Of a stretch of 64,000 bases of DNA, positions 53,414 through 62,620 are shown piece after piece (position 1 is the stretch's first letter; each line of letters opens with the position of its first letter). The notes beneath the pieces are model-generated. The model was given only the letters and a program-made list of their open reading frames with translations, had not been told where the DNA came from and ran no database searches. Both the position numbers and the translations under genes were made by a program. This stretch comes from Vibrio coralliilyticus ATCC BAA-450 (GTDB lineage: Bacteria; Pseudomonadota; Gammaproteobacteria; Enterobacterales; Vibrionaceae): positions 744,001 through 808,000 of the forward strand of contig NZ_ACZN01000016.1 of assembly GCF_000176135.1 (NCBI RefSeq), written 5' to 3'.

Positions 53414-53890
53414 TTATTCTGGCTTAGTAATACTTCCTAGCTCAAGTACAGGTGCTACATCGATATCCTCAGCATTCATCATTGAGGAGATACGTTGCAC
53501 CGAAGAAAGAAGCAGTGATTGTTCCCATTCTTCCAGTCGCTGAAACTTATTGATGAAGTTTTGCTGCAAAGGCATTGGCGCTTGGTCGAGGACTGCCAGC
53601 CCTTTTTCAGTAAGGTGTGCGTGAACCTTTCGCTTATCTTGAACGCTGCGTACACGCTTGACCAGCTCTTGGCGCTCTAAGCGATCCAATATTGTCGTTG
53701 CAGTCGCTTGACTCATATTAGTATGGTTAGAAAGCTCTCGAATCGTCACTTCTCCAAGCTCTCTTATTGAGCGCATTAGAATCAGTTGCGGGCCTGTTAA
53801 CCCAGACTCTTTACTTAGTCTTTTCGAGTGCAGATCGATGGCGCGGATAATCTGTCGAATAGAGATAAGAACTTCTTCGTGCTTTTCCAA
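53414..53890 (-). CDS. cosR: MarR-family regulator of compatible solute genes, CosR-like
   Basis: The 158-residue protein has a MarR winged helix (residues about 30-130, with TGPQLILMRSIRELGEVTIRELSNHTNMSQATATTILDRLE). In vibrios, CosR is a MarR-type repressor of ectoine and betaine uptake genes under low salinity, and sits divergent from a BCCT carrier gene. The same arrangement is seen here, with the BCCT gene 413 bases away on the other strand. The label rests on family and context. Confidence 0.82.
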   Translation of the reverse strand: MEKHEEVLISIRQIIRAIDLHSKRLSKESGLTGPQLILMRSIRELGEVTIRELSNHTNMSQATATTILDRLERQELVKRVRSVQDKRKVHAHLTEKGLAVLDQAPMPLQQNFINKFQRLEEWEQSLLLSSVQRISSMMNAEDIDVAPVLELGSITKPE

Positions 53891-54303
53891 TGTTAATCCT
53901 TAATGAGCGAAGCGTTTGGAGGCGAGAAAATACATGAAAATTCCCTCGAAATGAAGCCTGAAAACTCATAAATATCATACTTATTTCTCATATTAGTGAG
54001 GGAATGAATAGTTATGAGATTTGAGAAGAAACTTTTTTGTGTAAATGTGATGTTCTCAAATGTTTAGAAGTCAAAATGAATATGGGGTGAGAGATAGTTG
54101 ATTGTTGTGTGAATAGTAGGCTCTTGAATTCGTATTCGTCCAAAAAGTGGTCAAATAATAGTGATTTACTGGAATGATCTGTATCTAGGCGTACAATGGT
54201 GTTGAGTCGATCAAGTCTTGATATAGATTAAATTGTTTTTATCACTAACGATTTTTCTATCTGAAGACTTGATTAGGGAAGAATATTCATCAAGAGAGGA
54301 AAG
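53891..54303. other. Divergent regulatory region between cosR and the BCCT carrier
   Basis: 413 bases without a gene, holding both promoters. I could not identify a confident CosR site by eye. The region is AT-rich as in other osmotically regulated promoters. Confidence 0.5.
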
Positions 54304-55881
54304 ATGACTAAAGGTATAGACAAGTACAGTATCGATAGTACCGATTACACCATCGGACAAGATAATGTACAGAAGTGGGGGTTTGATGTTCATAACCCCG
54401 TATTTGGCGTGAGTGCCGGATTCATCGGATTATTCCTATTTGCAGTGCTGGTTATGGATGCGCAGTCTGCAAAATCGTTGCTGGATGGCTTGAAGTTTCA
54501 AATTATCGGGAGCTTTGACTGGCTATTTATCTGGTCTGGAAACATTTTTGTTGTTTTTTGTCTCGCGTTAATCGTAAGCCCATTGGGTAAAATACGTCTT
54601 GGTGGTCAAGATGCGACGGCTGATTACTCATTCATCTCTTGGCTATCGATGCTTTTTGCTGCGGGCATGGGTATCGGTCTGATGTTCTGGAGTGTTGCTG
54701 AGCCAGTTGCTTACTACACAGGCTGGTTTGAAACACCGTTAGGTGTTGAAGCCAACACACCCGAAGCTGCGAAACTGGCGATGGGCGCAACGATGTACCA
54801 CTGGGGCCTTCACCCTTGGGCTATTTATGGTGTAGTTGCTCTGTCTCTAGCGTTCTTTGCTTACAACAAAGGTTTGCCGCTTTCTATCCGTTCTATTTTC
54901 TATCCAATTCTTGGTGACCGTGCTTGGGGTTGGGCTGGCCATATTGTTGATATCTTAGCGGTATTAGCGACGTTGTTTGGTCTTGCTACTTCCCTTGGCT
55001 TGGGCGCACAGCAGGCAGCGAGCGGCATCCATCATGTATTTGGCCTAGATGCAGGTATGGGTCTACAGATCGTTGTCATTACGGTTGTAACTTTACTGGC
55101 TGTCGTATCAGTAGTTCGTGGTATTGATGGTGGTGTAAAGGTTATCAGTAACATCAACATGATCGTAGCATTCTTGCTACTGATTCTGGTTGCTCTGATT
55201 GGTTATGCGGTGGCGTTTGGCAATATTGGCACAACACTAATGGCTTACGTCGAGAATATCATCCCGCTAAGTAACCCTCATGGACGTCAAGATGAAGCTT
55301 GGTTCCAAGGCTGGACAGTATTCTACTGGGCGTGGTGGATCTCATGGTCGCCATTCGTGGGTATGTTCATCGCACGCGTATCTAAAGGTCGTACAGTACG
55401 TGAATTTATGACAGCGGTTCTGTTGGTACCAACTGCGGTAACGCTACTTTGGATGTCAGTATTCGGCGGTATTGCGATTGACCAAGTGGTTAACAACATC
55501 GGTGAGCTGGGTGCAAACGGGCTGACGGATGTTTCGCTAGCAATGTTCCAGATGTTTGACGTACTGCCTTTTGGTACTGTTCTATCAATCATCGCGGTGA
55601 TTCTGGTTTTGGTGTTCTTTATCACGTCATCTGACTCGGGCTCACTGGTTATCGATAGCATTACTGCTGGTGGTAAAGTCGATGCACCTGTACTTCAGCG
55701 TGTATTCTGGGCCTTTATGGAAGGTGCAATTGCAGTTGCTCTTTTATGGGTTGGCGGTACTGAAGCGGTTCAGGCGCTTCAGGCGGGTGCCATTTCAACT
55801 GCCTTACCGTTCACCTTTGTATTGTTGATGATGTGTGTCAGTCTATTGATGGGTATGCGCACTGAAAAATACGATCGTTAG
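54304..55881 (+). CDS. BCCT-family glycine betaine/choline carrier
   Basis: The 525-residue protein has twelve membrane helices and the BCCT core: GMGIGLMFWSVAEPV (helix 3 glycine-rich), the YHWGLHPWAIYG aromatic region and AWWISWSPFVGMFIARVSKGR. These carriers import betaine or related compatible solutes with sodium or protons. The gene is divergent from the CosR-like regulator, matching opuD/bccT of other vibrios. The leader shows no strong ribosome site other than AGAGGAAAG just before the ATG. The substrate is not fixed by sequence. Confidence 0.9.
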   Translation: MTKGIDKYSIDSTDYTIGQDNVQKWGFDVHNPVFGVSAGFIGLFLFAVLVMDAQSAKSLLDGLKFQIIGSFDWLFIWSGNIFVVFCLALIVSPLGKIRLGGQDATADYSFISWLSMLFAAGMGIGLMFWSVAEPVAYYTGWFETPLGVEANTPEAAKLAMGATMYHWGLHPWAIYGVVALSLAFFAYNKGLPLSIRSIFYPILGDRAWGWAGHIVDILAVLATLFGLATSLGLGAQQAASGIHHVFGLDAGMGLQIVVITVVTLLAVVSVVRGIDGGVKVISNINMIVAFLLLILVALIGYAVAFGNIGTTLMAYVENIIPLSNPHGRQDEAWFQGWTVFYWAWWISWSPFVGMFIARVSKGRTVREFMTAVLLVPTAVTLLWMSVFGGIAIDQVVNNIGELGANGLTDVSLAMFQMFDVLPFGTVLSIIAVILVLVFFITSSDSGSLVIDSITAGGKVDAPVLQRVFWAFMEGAIAVALLWVGGTEAVQALQAGAISTALPFTFVLLMMCVSLLMGMRTEKYDR

Positions 55882-55898
55882 TCGAAACGGTAAAATTG

Positions 55899-55930
55899 AA
55901 AAAAAGGGACGAATTTTCGTCCCTTTTTTG
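55899..55930. terminator. Bidirectional terminator between the BCCT and exonuclease genes
   Basis: AAAAAAGGGACGAA (55900-55913) pairs with TTCGTCCCTTTTTT (55916-55929). Both strands carry T-runs. Confidence 0.9.
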
Positions 55931-55950
55931 TATCCGCGATTTACTTCTTA

Positions 55951-56670
55951 TCAGACCCAAATCTGATTGAGTTTTGTAGACCGTTCATAATGATAGGCGA
56001 TTTGCGCCTGTAACAACTCCGCCGTGGCGACCGCATCAGTTAAGGCATGATGTGGCGTGTACGGAGGAAGACCATAGCGCGCTCGGCTTGCGCCTAACCG
56101 GACTGAATCCGGCTTCTTACCTAACACTTTATTTAGTATTCCGCCGTGTAGGCGCTGTTGGTAGAGGGTTTCAAGGTGCATGGTATCGACGACAGGAAAC
56201 TCAATCCCTTCATTAATTCGATCCTTGAGTGCTCGATCAAAAAACTCTCGCTCAATTCTCTGATAGTGCACCACCATGATTTTGCCTGCCATCTGCTCCA
56301 AGACTTGATCATAAACTTCCGATAAGTCCGGTGCATCGAGAATATCACTGTGGGTGATACCATGAATGATCACTGATTCTTCAGCCAGTTGCTGACGAGG
56401 TCGTACCGTCCAGTGATGAGCTTGATTAATAAAGATCCTGTTGAGATTAAACGGCACAGTTCCAATGGTGATGATGTCATCTTGCTCTGAATCTAAACCA
56501 GTGGTTTCAAAATCCATGGCTAGAAAGGTCACATCTTCCAGATTGGTATCGGCACTTGGAACTCCAGCGCTGTAGTAACGCTTGAGTGAGTCATTTCGGC
56601 TAGTCTGTTGTTTCGCCTGAAACTTCTTTTCCCAATCAATCGCTGGTGCACGCATCATATTTTTGAACAT
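55951..56670 (-). CDS. DnaQ-like 3'-5' exonuclease
   Basis: The 239-residue protein has the DEDDh exonuclease motifs: FLAMDFETTGLD (Exo I, about 48-59), MVVHYQRIEREFF (Exo II) and HHALTDAVATAELL (Exo III with the histidine). It probably removes nucleotides from DNA or RNA; it is not the polymerase III epsilon subunit itself. It is 8 bases downstream of the DUF294 gene, so they form an operon. The pairing is seen in several proteobacteria, where its role is unknown. Confidence 0.85.
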   Translation of the reverse strand: MFKNMMRAPAIDWEKKFQAKQQTSRNDSLKRYYSAGVPSADTNLEDVTFLAMDFETTGLDSEQDDIITIGTVPFNLNRIFINQAHHWTVRPRQQLAEESVIIHGITHSDILDAPDLSEVYDQVLEQMAGKIMVVHYQRIEREFFDRALKDRINEGIEFPVVDTMHLETLYQQRLHGGILNKVLGKKPDSVRLGASRARYGLPPYTPHHALTDAVATAELLQAQIAYHYERSTKLNQIWV

Positions 56671-56677
56671 CGTTCAC

Positions 56678-58567
56678 CTACTTAAAGTTGTTGCTGGCTT
56701 GGTAACGGAATTTAAGGAAATTCTGTGCGTTACTCAGGATTTGGAAAGCATCTTTCAAGTTGCGTCGTTCGAAATCAGATAAGTTCTCCGGTTCGATATT
56801 GTTATCCGGTTCGATCTGATTCTCTACATCGAGTGCTTGGTGACGAATTCGCACCATGGAAATAAACTCAAGCGCGTCTCGTAAGTCGCGTGCTTTGCCT
56901 TTAGGTAAAATGCCGGCTTCGTGAATATCATCTAAGCGTTCAAAGGAGTTGGTAGAACGAGATCCTACCGCTAATGCGTGAACGCGAATTAAGTCGGCAA
57001 GTGGTGCAGTGCCGCGACGCTTGAGGTTAATAGAGTTTTTATGTTGACCATCTTTCTCCATCACAAAATCTTTGAAGAAACCGAGTGGTGGAGTTCGATT
57101 CATGGCGTTACGAGCCAGACAGGCTAGGAAGCGATTATTTTTGCGTGAACGTCTGACAATAAACCCATTGAGTTGTTCTGCCCATTTCAGGCGTCCGTAT
57201 ACACCTACTAGGTCAAAGAAGATGGAGGCATTTAATAGGGCCTTCGGGTTCGGGTCGTCAATCCAGTCGGCAAAACACTCTTCCCATTCGCTTCGGGTCA
57301 TTCGCCATTCTGGATTGGTGGCCATGATATCACCTGTACAATAGGTGTAACCGCATTCGTTTAATCCATCACAGATTTTCTTTGCCAGCGCTGAGAAATA
57401 GTCGTCGTGCTCTTCCTTGACATAGGAGTTATCGAGAATGATGGCGTTATCCTGATCGGTGACCAGAATTTGCTCGTCTCGGCCCATAGAGCCTAAAGCG
57501 AGAAAGCAGTATGGGATAGGGGGTTCGCCCAGTTCTTCTTCGGCCAGTTCAATAATTCGTTGTTTAAAGCTCTTACCAATCACCGACATGGCACTGCCGA
57601 CCATGTGAGAGTTCGCATCTTCGTTGACCAATCGTACGAAGCTGTCTTTTACCTGTTCTGACAATGACGCAAGCTCTTCAATCGATTGCTGCTGGAAGAT
57701 ACTGCTTACCAAGAGTAGAGAGTTTTGGGATTCGTAGCGGACGATGTCCGTTGCTTCGATGATGCCAATAGGCTTCTTGTCTTTTAAAACAGGAAGGTGA
57801 TGTACGTTGTAACGCAGCATGGTAAGCATCGCTTCGTAAACGTACGCATTATGGTCAAGGGAAATGACCTCAGTTGTCATCACGCTGGACACTTCATCGT
57901 TAGCATCAAGACCTTCAGCCAACACTCGGGTGCACAGATCTCGGTCGGTGATGATGCCGACAAGTGGTGAGTTGTCTTCTTCGTTGTCTTCAAGAATGTC
58001 GGGATCGATGATCAATAGTGAAGAGACATTCTCCTCAGCCATTTTGATCGCTGCATTCTGAATGGTTTCTGTCTTTTCCAAAAATGGAGCGTCACCGGTG
58101 AGGAGCGTGCGTACTTTGGATGTGGTCAGATCATTTTGCTCATTGGTGCTTGAAACGGCTTGGCGAAGTCGTGCGGTATCTTCAACTTCAACAAAATCTG
58201 CAAAGGTCTCGTGATTGTCGTAGAGCTCCTGGAAAACCGCTTCAGGAATGCAGTACACCAACGTATCTTTGGTCGCTTTGGCTGGAAAGCGTACTTTGTT
58301 ATTGGTGAGCAGGCCCATTTGCCCGAACAGCGCACCTTCATCCAGCCGGTTGTAGAGTTCACCTTTGCGCCGATAAACTTCAACAACACCACTGCGAACC
58401 ATGTACAAATCGTGGATTTCGTCGCCAAAGTGGATGACTGGCGTATCCTCACGAAAATAAGAAATTTCAACATGCTTGGTAACGAAGTTGAGCACTTCAT
58501 CTTCGAGCTCATCAAAAGGTGGGTGCTGAGAGAGGAAATTCTTTATTTCCAGTAATTCTGCTTCCAT
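56678..58567 (-). CDS. Cyclic nucleotide-binding, CBS and DUF294 nucleotidyltransferase protein
   Basis: The 629-residue protein combines, in order, a cyclic-nucleotide-binding domain (about 15-135), two CBS domains (about 145-295), a DUF294 putative nucleotidyltransferase domain (about 325-470, with LGSMGRDEQILVTDQDNAII) and a C-terminal DUF294_C part. The GSxGRxExxxxTDQDN pattern is the nucleotidyltransferase active site, like GlnD and related enzymes. A sensor of nucleotides controlling a transferase is likely; the target is unknown. The ATG at 58567 is preferred over the distal TTG at 58600. Confidence 0.85.
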   Translation of the reverse strand: MEAELLEIKNFLSQHPPFDELEDEVLNFVTKHVEISYFREDTPVIHFGDEIHDLYMVRSGVVEVYRRKGELYNRLDEGALFGQMGLLTNNKVRFPAKATKDTLVYCIPEAVFQELYDNHETFADFVEVEDTARLRQAVSSTNEQNDLTTSKVRTLLTGDAPFLEKTETIQNAAIKMAEENVSSLLIIDPDILEDNEEDNSPLVGIITDRDLCTRVLAEGLDANDEVSSVMTTEVISLDHNAYVYEAMLTMLRYNVHHLPVLKDKKPIGIIEATDIVRYESQNSLLLVSSIFQQQSIEELASLSEQVKDSFVRLVNEDANSHMVGSAMSVIGKSFKQRIIELAEEELGEPPIPYCFLALGSMGRDEQILVTDQDNAIILDNSYVKEEHDDYFSALAKKICDGLNECGYTYCTGDIMATNPEWRMTRSEWEECFADWIDDPNPKALLNASIFFDLVGVYGRLKWAEQLNGFIVRRSRKNNRFLACLARNAMNRTPPLGFFKDFVMEKDGQHKNSINLKRRGTAPLADLIRVHALAVGSRSTNSFERLDDIHEAGILPKGKARDLRDALEFISMVRIRHQALDVENQIEPDNNIEPENLSDFERRNLKDAFQILSNAQNFLKFRYQASNNFK

Positions 58568-58675
58568 GAAGACATCCGAAGTAACTGTGTAGTCTTTCAA
58601 TGTTACATGATCTGAGGATGTACTTCATGATGGGTTGTTGAAAAGGTTAAGAAAAACAACAGCCGTTTGTGAGCT

Positions 58676-59062
58676 TTACTTGGTCAGGTCTTCTATGATC
58701 GGACAATCGCTATTTTCATCACCGGGGCAGGCATTAACCCAACCTTTTAGTTGTTTCTCTATTTCACGTAGCTCTCGAATTTTTAATTCAACTTCTTTGA
58801 GCTTCTCCTGAGCTTTGGCTTTTACTTCGCTGCTTTTGCGTTTTGGGTTATGAGCTAACTCCACAAACTCTTTGCATTCTGCTAATGAAAACCCGGCATT
58901 TTTTGCTCGGGAAACCAGATTAAGCTCCTGAACGTGCTGCTCGCCATATTCGCGATAACCCGCATCACTGCGAGTTGGGGGAGTAATGACGCCTTTTTCT
59001 TCATACAAACGAATGGATTTACTGGATAATCCGGTGAGCTTTGCCACGGAGCCTATATTCAT
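58676..59062 (-). CDS. cueR: MerR-family copper-responsive regulator CueR
   Basis: The 128-residue protein is a MerR regulator with N-terminal helix-turn-helix (MNIGSVAKLTGLSSKSIRLYEEKG), a dimerisation coiled coil and a metal-binding loop CPGDENSDCPI with Cys112 and Cys120, the same spacing and positions as E. coli CueR for Cu(I). CueR activates copA and related genes. No copA or cueO lies next to it; this regulator is an isolated one here. AGGTAC-type ribosome site lies before the ATG at 59062. Confidence 0.9.
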   Translation of the reverse strand: MNIGSVAKLTGLSSKSIRLYEEKGVITPPTRSDAGYREYGEQHVQELNLVSRAKNAGFSLAECKEFVELAHNPKRKSSEVKAKAQEKLKEVELKIRELREIEKQLKGWVNACPGDENSDCPIIEDLTK

Positions 59063-59164
59063 GGTGTACCTCTGCCACAGATAGCGTTGCGAGCGCTGAA
59101 ACATCTCTATTCAGTTGTACTACTTTATGATCCTTACGCCAAACTTTTTAGCGTCAGAAACGGA

Positions 59165-59190
59165 AAAAGCTCACTCCGACGGGAGTGAGC
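59165..59190 (-). terminator. Intrinsic terminator after the porin gene
   Basis: GCTCACTCC (59169-59177) pairs with GGAGTGAGC (59182-59190) over a 4-base loop. On the minus strand TTTTTCC follows. Confidence 0.85.
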
Positions 59191-59241
59191 AAAAACTGGC
59201 ATGCGTATTCTACGCCAGGAATAGGACAGTTTTTCTAAGAG

Positions 59242-60276
59242 TTACAGGTAGTAACGAGCACCGATAACCCATTTGTCATCAGAGTTGTAGCCTGTTTCGT
59301 CTTTCAGGTCGAATTGGTACGCCGTGTAACCAATGAACTTAGGTGTGAAGTTGTATTCAGCTTGTAGCGCCATTTCTTCACGTGCAGTCACCGTTGAACC
59401 ACCTTTAGTTTCTTTACCTTCAACTTGTTCGTAGTTCACGATTAGGTTAAGGCTGTTTTCGAATGCGTAAGATGCCAGTGCTTCGTATGCGTCACTTTCT
59501 ACAAGCGGAGTTGAGCCGTTGTAGTTCATGTATTCATTTGAACCGTAAACACCCGCTAGGTATAGGCCGTTACCGTAAGTACCGTACTTAACAGAAACTA
59601 GGTGAGATTCTGCCGTTTCTTTTGTTGAAGTGCCTGTGGTGAAATCACCAGTGTTAAATGTGTAACCTAAGCCGAAATCAGCGATAGCGTAAGTCAAAGC
59701 AATCTGACCACGGTCATCGTATACCGTCTTTACGCTAGTTTCTTCGTTAGTCTCGTCTTTTGAACCCTGCCAACCTAGACCGAATGACAGGCTACCCATC
59801 TCGCCGAAATCAAAACCGTTACGGTAGCTCACCATCTTGTCAGCACGGCCAGTACCAAGGATTCCGTGATCGTCGTAGATAAATTCGTTAGCGAACGCGA
59901 TTGGCATATCAGCCACACCAGCGACGTCATAGTACGGCGCCCACTGAGTACCTACAACACCACGACCTAGTTCTTCATGAGTGATACCCACATAGCCAAG
60001 ACGAGTAGTAAATGTCTGATCGCCACCATCTAGGTAGTTAAGCGCCCATTCACCTTTTGCGTCTGCTGTGAAGCCGTGGCCGATGTCCTGAGTAGCGTTA
60101 AAGTTGATACGTGGAGAGTTTGTGCCTACGTCAGTGTGACCTTGCTCAGAGCCGTTAACGTTCACAGAAACGTGACCGCCAATAGCGAAAGTGGTGCCAT
60201 CGTTGTTGTATAGCTCAACAGCGTAAGACGTGGCAGATAGGGAAGCGATTGCAACAGCTAAAATCGTTTTTTTCAT
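59242..60276 (-). CDS. Outer-membrane porin
   Basis: The 344-residue protein has a signal peptide (MKKTILAVAIASLSATSYA), then a mature chain starting VELYNNDGTTFAIGGHVSVN and a beta-barrel of 16 expected strands ending in GARYYL. It belongs to the general Gram-negative porin family, close to vibrio OmpU/OmpN-like proteins, and forms channels for small hydrophilic solutes. The ATG at 60276 is chosen over the more distal 60333 because it begins the signal peptide. A terminator follows. Confidence 0.88.
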   Translation of the reverse strand: MKKTILAVAIASLSATSYAVELYNNDGTTFAIGGHVSVNVNGSEQGHTDVGTNSPRINFNATQDIGHGFTADAKGEWALNYLDGGDQTFTTRLGYVGITHEELGRGVVGTQWAPYYDVAGVADMPIAFANEFIYDDHGILGTGRADKMVSYRNGFDFGEMGSLSFGLGWQGSKDETNEETSVKTVYDDRGQIALTYAIADFGLGYTFNTGDFTTGTSTKETAESHLVSVKYGTYGNGLYLAGVYGSNEYMNYNGSTPLVESDAYEALASYAFENSLNLIVNYEQVEGKETKGGSTVTAREEMALQAEYNFTPKFIGYTAYQFDLKDETGYNSDDKWVIGARYYL

Positions 60277-60745
60277 AATAAAGTCCATATTATTTAGCCA
60301 GTTAGTTGGCTTGATGTTTGCTCGTGAATACACGATGCGAAAGACTCTACTGTGAAAGTTCCTTGGTTCTTCAAAAAATAAAATAAAAAGTTAGAGGGAA
60401 AGAAAAACCTTAAATAACAATAAATTGATACCGTTATATTTTTTTATATTTGTATTTTTTATAGATACATTTTGTTACTCATGGATGGGGGTTATTGGTC
60501 GTAATTTGGTGATATCGAGTGGAAATTGCTCAGTGATAAATTCGACGATTCAATCATGAAAATGATACCTAATAGCCATAAGCTGTTTACTTAGTAAATA
60601 AGTCATCACAAAGCGCAACAGTATGAAGATACTACTTATCCATTAGTATCTAAGACTTAACCTCTGCTGTTGGGAAGCCAACGTCTTTTTGGAGGCATTG
60701 GTAGTTGGCAAGGTGTCTATGTTCTACTTCAGCTCGAATGGTTTG
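60277..60745. other. AT-rich intergenic region upstream of the porin gene
   Basis: About 470 bases with no supported gene. It should hold the porin promoter and long leader, typical of osmoregulated porins. I cannot assign regulator sites. Confidence 0.5.
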
Positions 60746-62353
60746 TTAAGGCTGTTTAGCCAATTCGACAATTTGGGGGGGATTATGCTTCTGTGTCCAA
60801 CGGATAGCTTCATCAATCTTCAGTGCAGGGCTGTAGAAAAAGCCTTGAATATAGTCGCAGCCATAATGTCTAAGCATGTTCAATACTCGCTCATCTTCAA
60901 CACCCTCAGCAACGACGGTATAGCCTAAACCATGTGCCAGCGCGATGGCATTAGAGACAATAGAGCCATTACGCTGATTCGTTTCCAATTGATATAGGAA
61001 TGAACGGTCAATCTTGATTTGATCAACAGGCAAATCACGTAACAGTGACAGAGAAGAGTAACCAGTACCAAAATCATCTAAGCTGATTTTAAATCCAAGA
61101 TTTTTCAGGCTTTCTAGCAATTTTTCTGGGCTTCTCAATCGATTAATCGCCGTGCTTTCTGTGATTTCTAAGATGAGTGTTTCGGTAATATCAGGATAAA
61201 TCTGAATCAGCTTTTCCAACTGACGCTTGAGGTTGTTCCCCATTAAGTCTTTGGCTGATAGATTGACGTGAACAGGGCAGTCAATTCCATTCTTTTTGAG
61301 TTTTTCAATATCCGCCGAGACTTGATCAAGCACCCAACTGGTAATAGATGTGATTTTGTTGCTTTGTTCGGCAACGGGAATGAATTCTACAGGGCTGACT
61401 AGCGTGCCATCTGGCTTTAGCCAGCGTATCAAGGCTTCATAACCGCAGACAAACGCATTCGTTCCACATAGGATTGGCTGATAATAAACGCAAAACTCAT
61501 CGTGTAGCAGAGCGGCATCTATTTCCCTCGCAATACGTAACTTACGTTTTGCCCCCTGACTCATTTTATCGTCGTAGCATGCCACTAAATGGCCTGATTT
61601 TTTCGCCCAATACATCGCTACGTCTGCGGCATGGATGACTTGTTCTGCATCGTCTCCGTGCCGTGGAAATTCGCTCAAACCTATGACGGCACCTGTACTA
61701 AGTTCAAATCCGTCAATGGCGAATGGTTTGCGCAGTTCGACGTCAATCTCCTTTGCGAGTGCTTTTGCGCTGGCTTCATTACTATCAAGGCATATGATGA
61801 CAAATTCATCGCCACCAATACGAGCAATAAAGTCTTCCTTTTTAAGCAGCGAGGAAATTCGTTGGCCAATCTGAATGAGTAGCTGGTCCCCGCAAAAATG
61901 ACCCATCCCGTCGTTAACTTGCTTGAAGTTGACGATATCAAGCAGCATCAGATCAAAGGGCTTGTTTGATTCGATAAGTAGTTCGATGGTTTCAATACAG
62001 TGCTTTCGGTTTGGTAGGGCGGTCAACGAGTCATGCAGTGCATTGTGTTTTTCCTCATCAGCAAGTAAGTGAAGTTGCTCAATACTTTGCAAGCTATAAG
62101 TGGTGACCATGTACACGAATACGCTGCCGCTAAACAGAATAATACATAAGCTAAACAAGACGGGTGTGACGTCTGGATTGGCGAAAATTGAACCTAAAAC
62201 AAAGGTATAGCCGACAACAAACCCGATGATAAGGTAACTCAGTACCTGCCAGCCTACGTGTTTTATCTTTCGACAAATTTTGTTAGCTGGAATGTATCCC
62301 GCTAATAAAATGATGATGCCTGATATAACCAGAAAAATTGCTAACGCCGACAC
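60746..62353 (-). CDS. GGDEF and EAL dual-domain cyclic di-GMP enzyme
   Basis: The 535-residue protein has three N-terminal membrane helices (about 3-22, 37-57 and 65-86), then a GGDEF domain with the intact signature RIGGDEF (about 178-184) and a full EAL domain (YEALIRW about 305-311, then ILEITEST, DDFGTGYSSLSLLRDLP and KIDRSF). Both domains retain the catalytic motifs, so it could synthesise or degrade cyclic di-GMP, depending on signals. The inhibitory site reads KKED, with lysine in place of arginine. Confidence 0.92.
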   Translation of the reverse strand: MSALAIFLVISGIIILLAGYIPANKICRKIKHVGWQVLSYLIIGFVVGYTFVLGSIFANPDVTPVLFSLCIILFSGSVFVYMVTTYSLQSIEQLHLLADEEKHNALHDSLTALPNRKHCIETIELLIESNKPFDLMLLDIVNFKQVNDGMGHFCGDQLLIQIGQRISSLLKKEDFIARIGGDEFVIICLDSNEASAKALAKEIDVELRKPFAIDGFELSTGAVIGLSEFPRHGDDAEQVIHAADVAMYWAKKSGHLVACYDDKMSQGAKRKLRIAREIDAALLHDEFCVYYQPILCGTNAFVCGYEALIRWLKPDGTLVSPVEFIPVAEQSNKITSITSWVLDQVSADIEKLKKNGIDCPVHVNLSAKDLMGNNLKRQLEKLIQIYPDITETLILEITESTAINRLRSPEKLLESLKNLGFKISLDDFGTGYSSLSLLRDLPVDQIKIDRSFLYQLETNQRNGSIVSNAIALAHGLGYTVVAEGVEDERVLNMLRHYGCDYIQGFFYSPALKIDEAIRWTQKHNPPQIVELAKQP

Positions 62354-62620
62354 GATTTAAACCATAGAAACACAGTTCGCTTATTTCATAACGTTTATTT
62401 GTTAGAGTTTAGTGTAGGTCTGGATCGCATATTTATAAAACTGACAATAAATTCATTGCTCGAATTAAATCGCAGATTGCGTTAGATCAACAAAAAATCG
62501 TTTCGATTGAGGTTGTGACTAAAATAAAGTTGAATCATTAAAAAAATATTGAATAATGTAAAGCACACAACAAAAAGCATTTTGCTTTCAAAATTCGGTC
62601 TGAAACAGGATATACACTCC

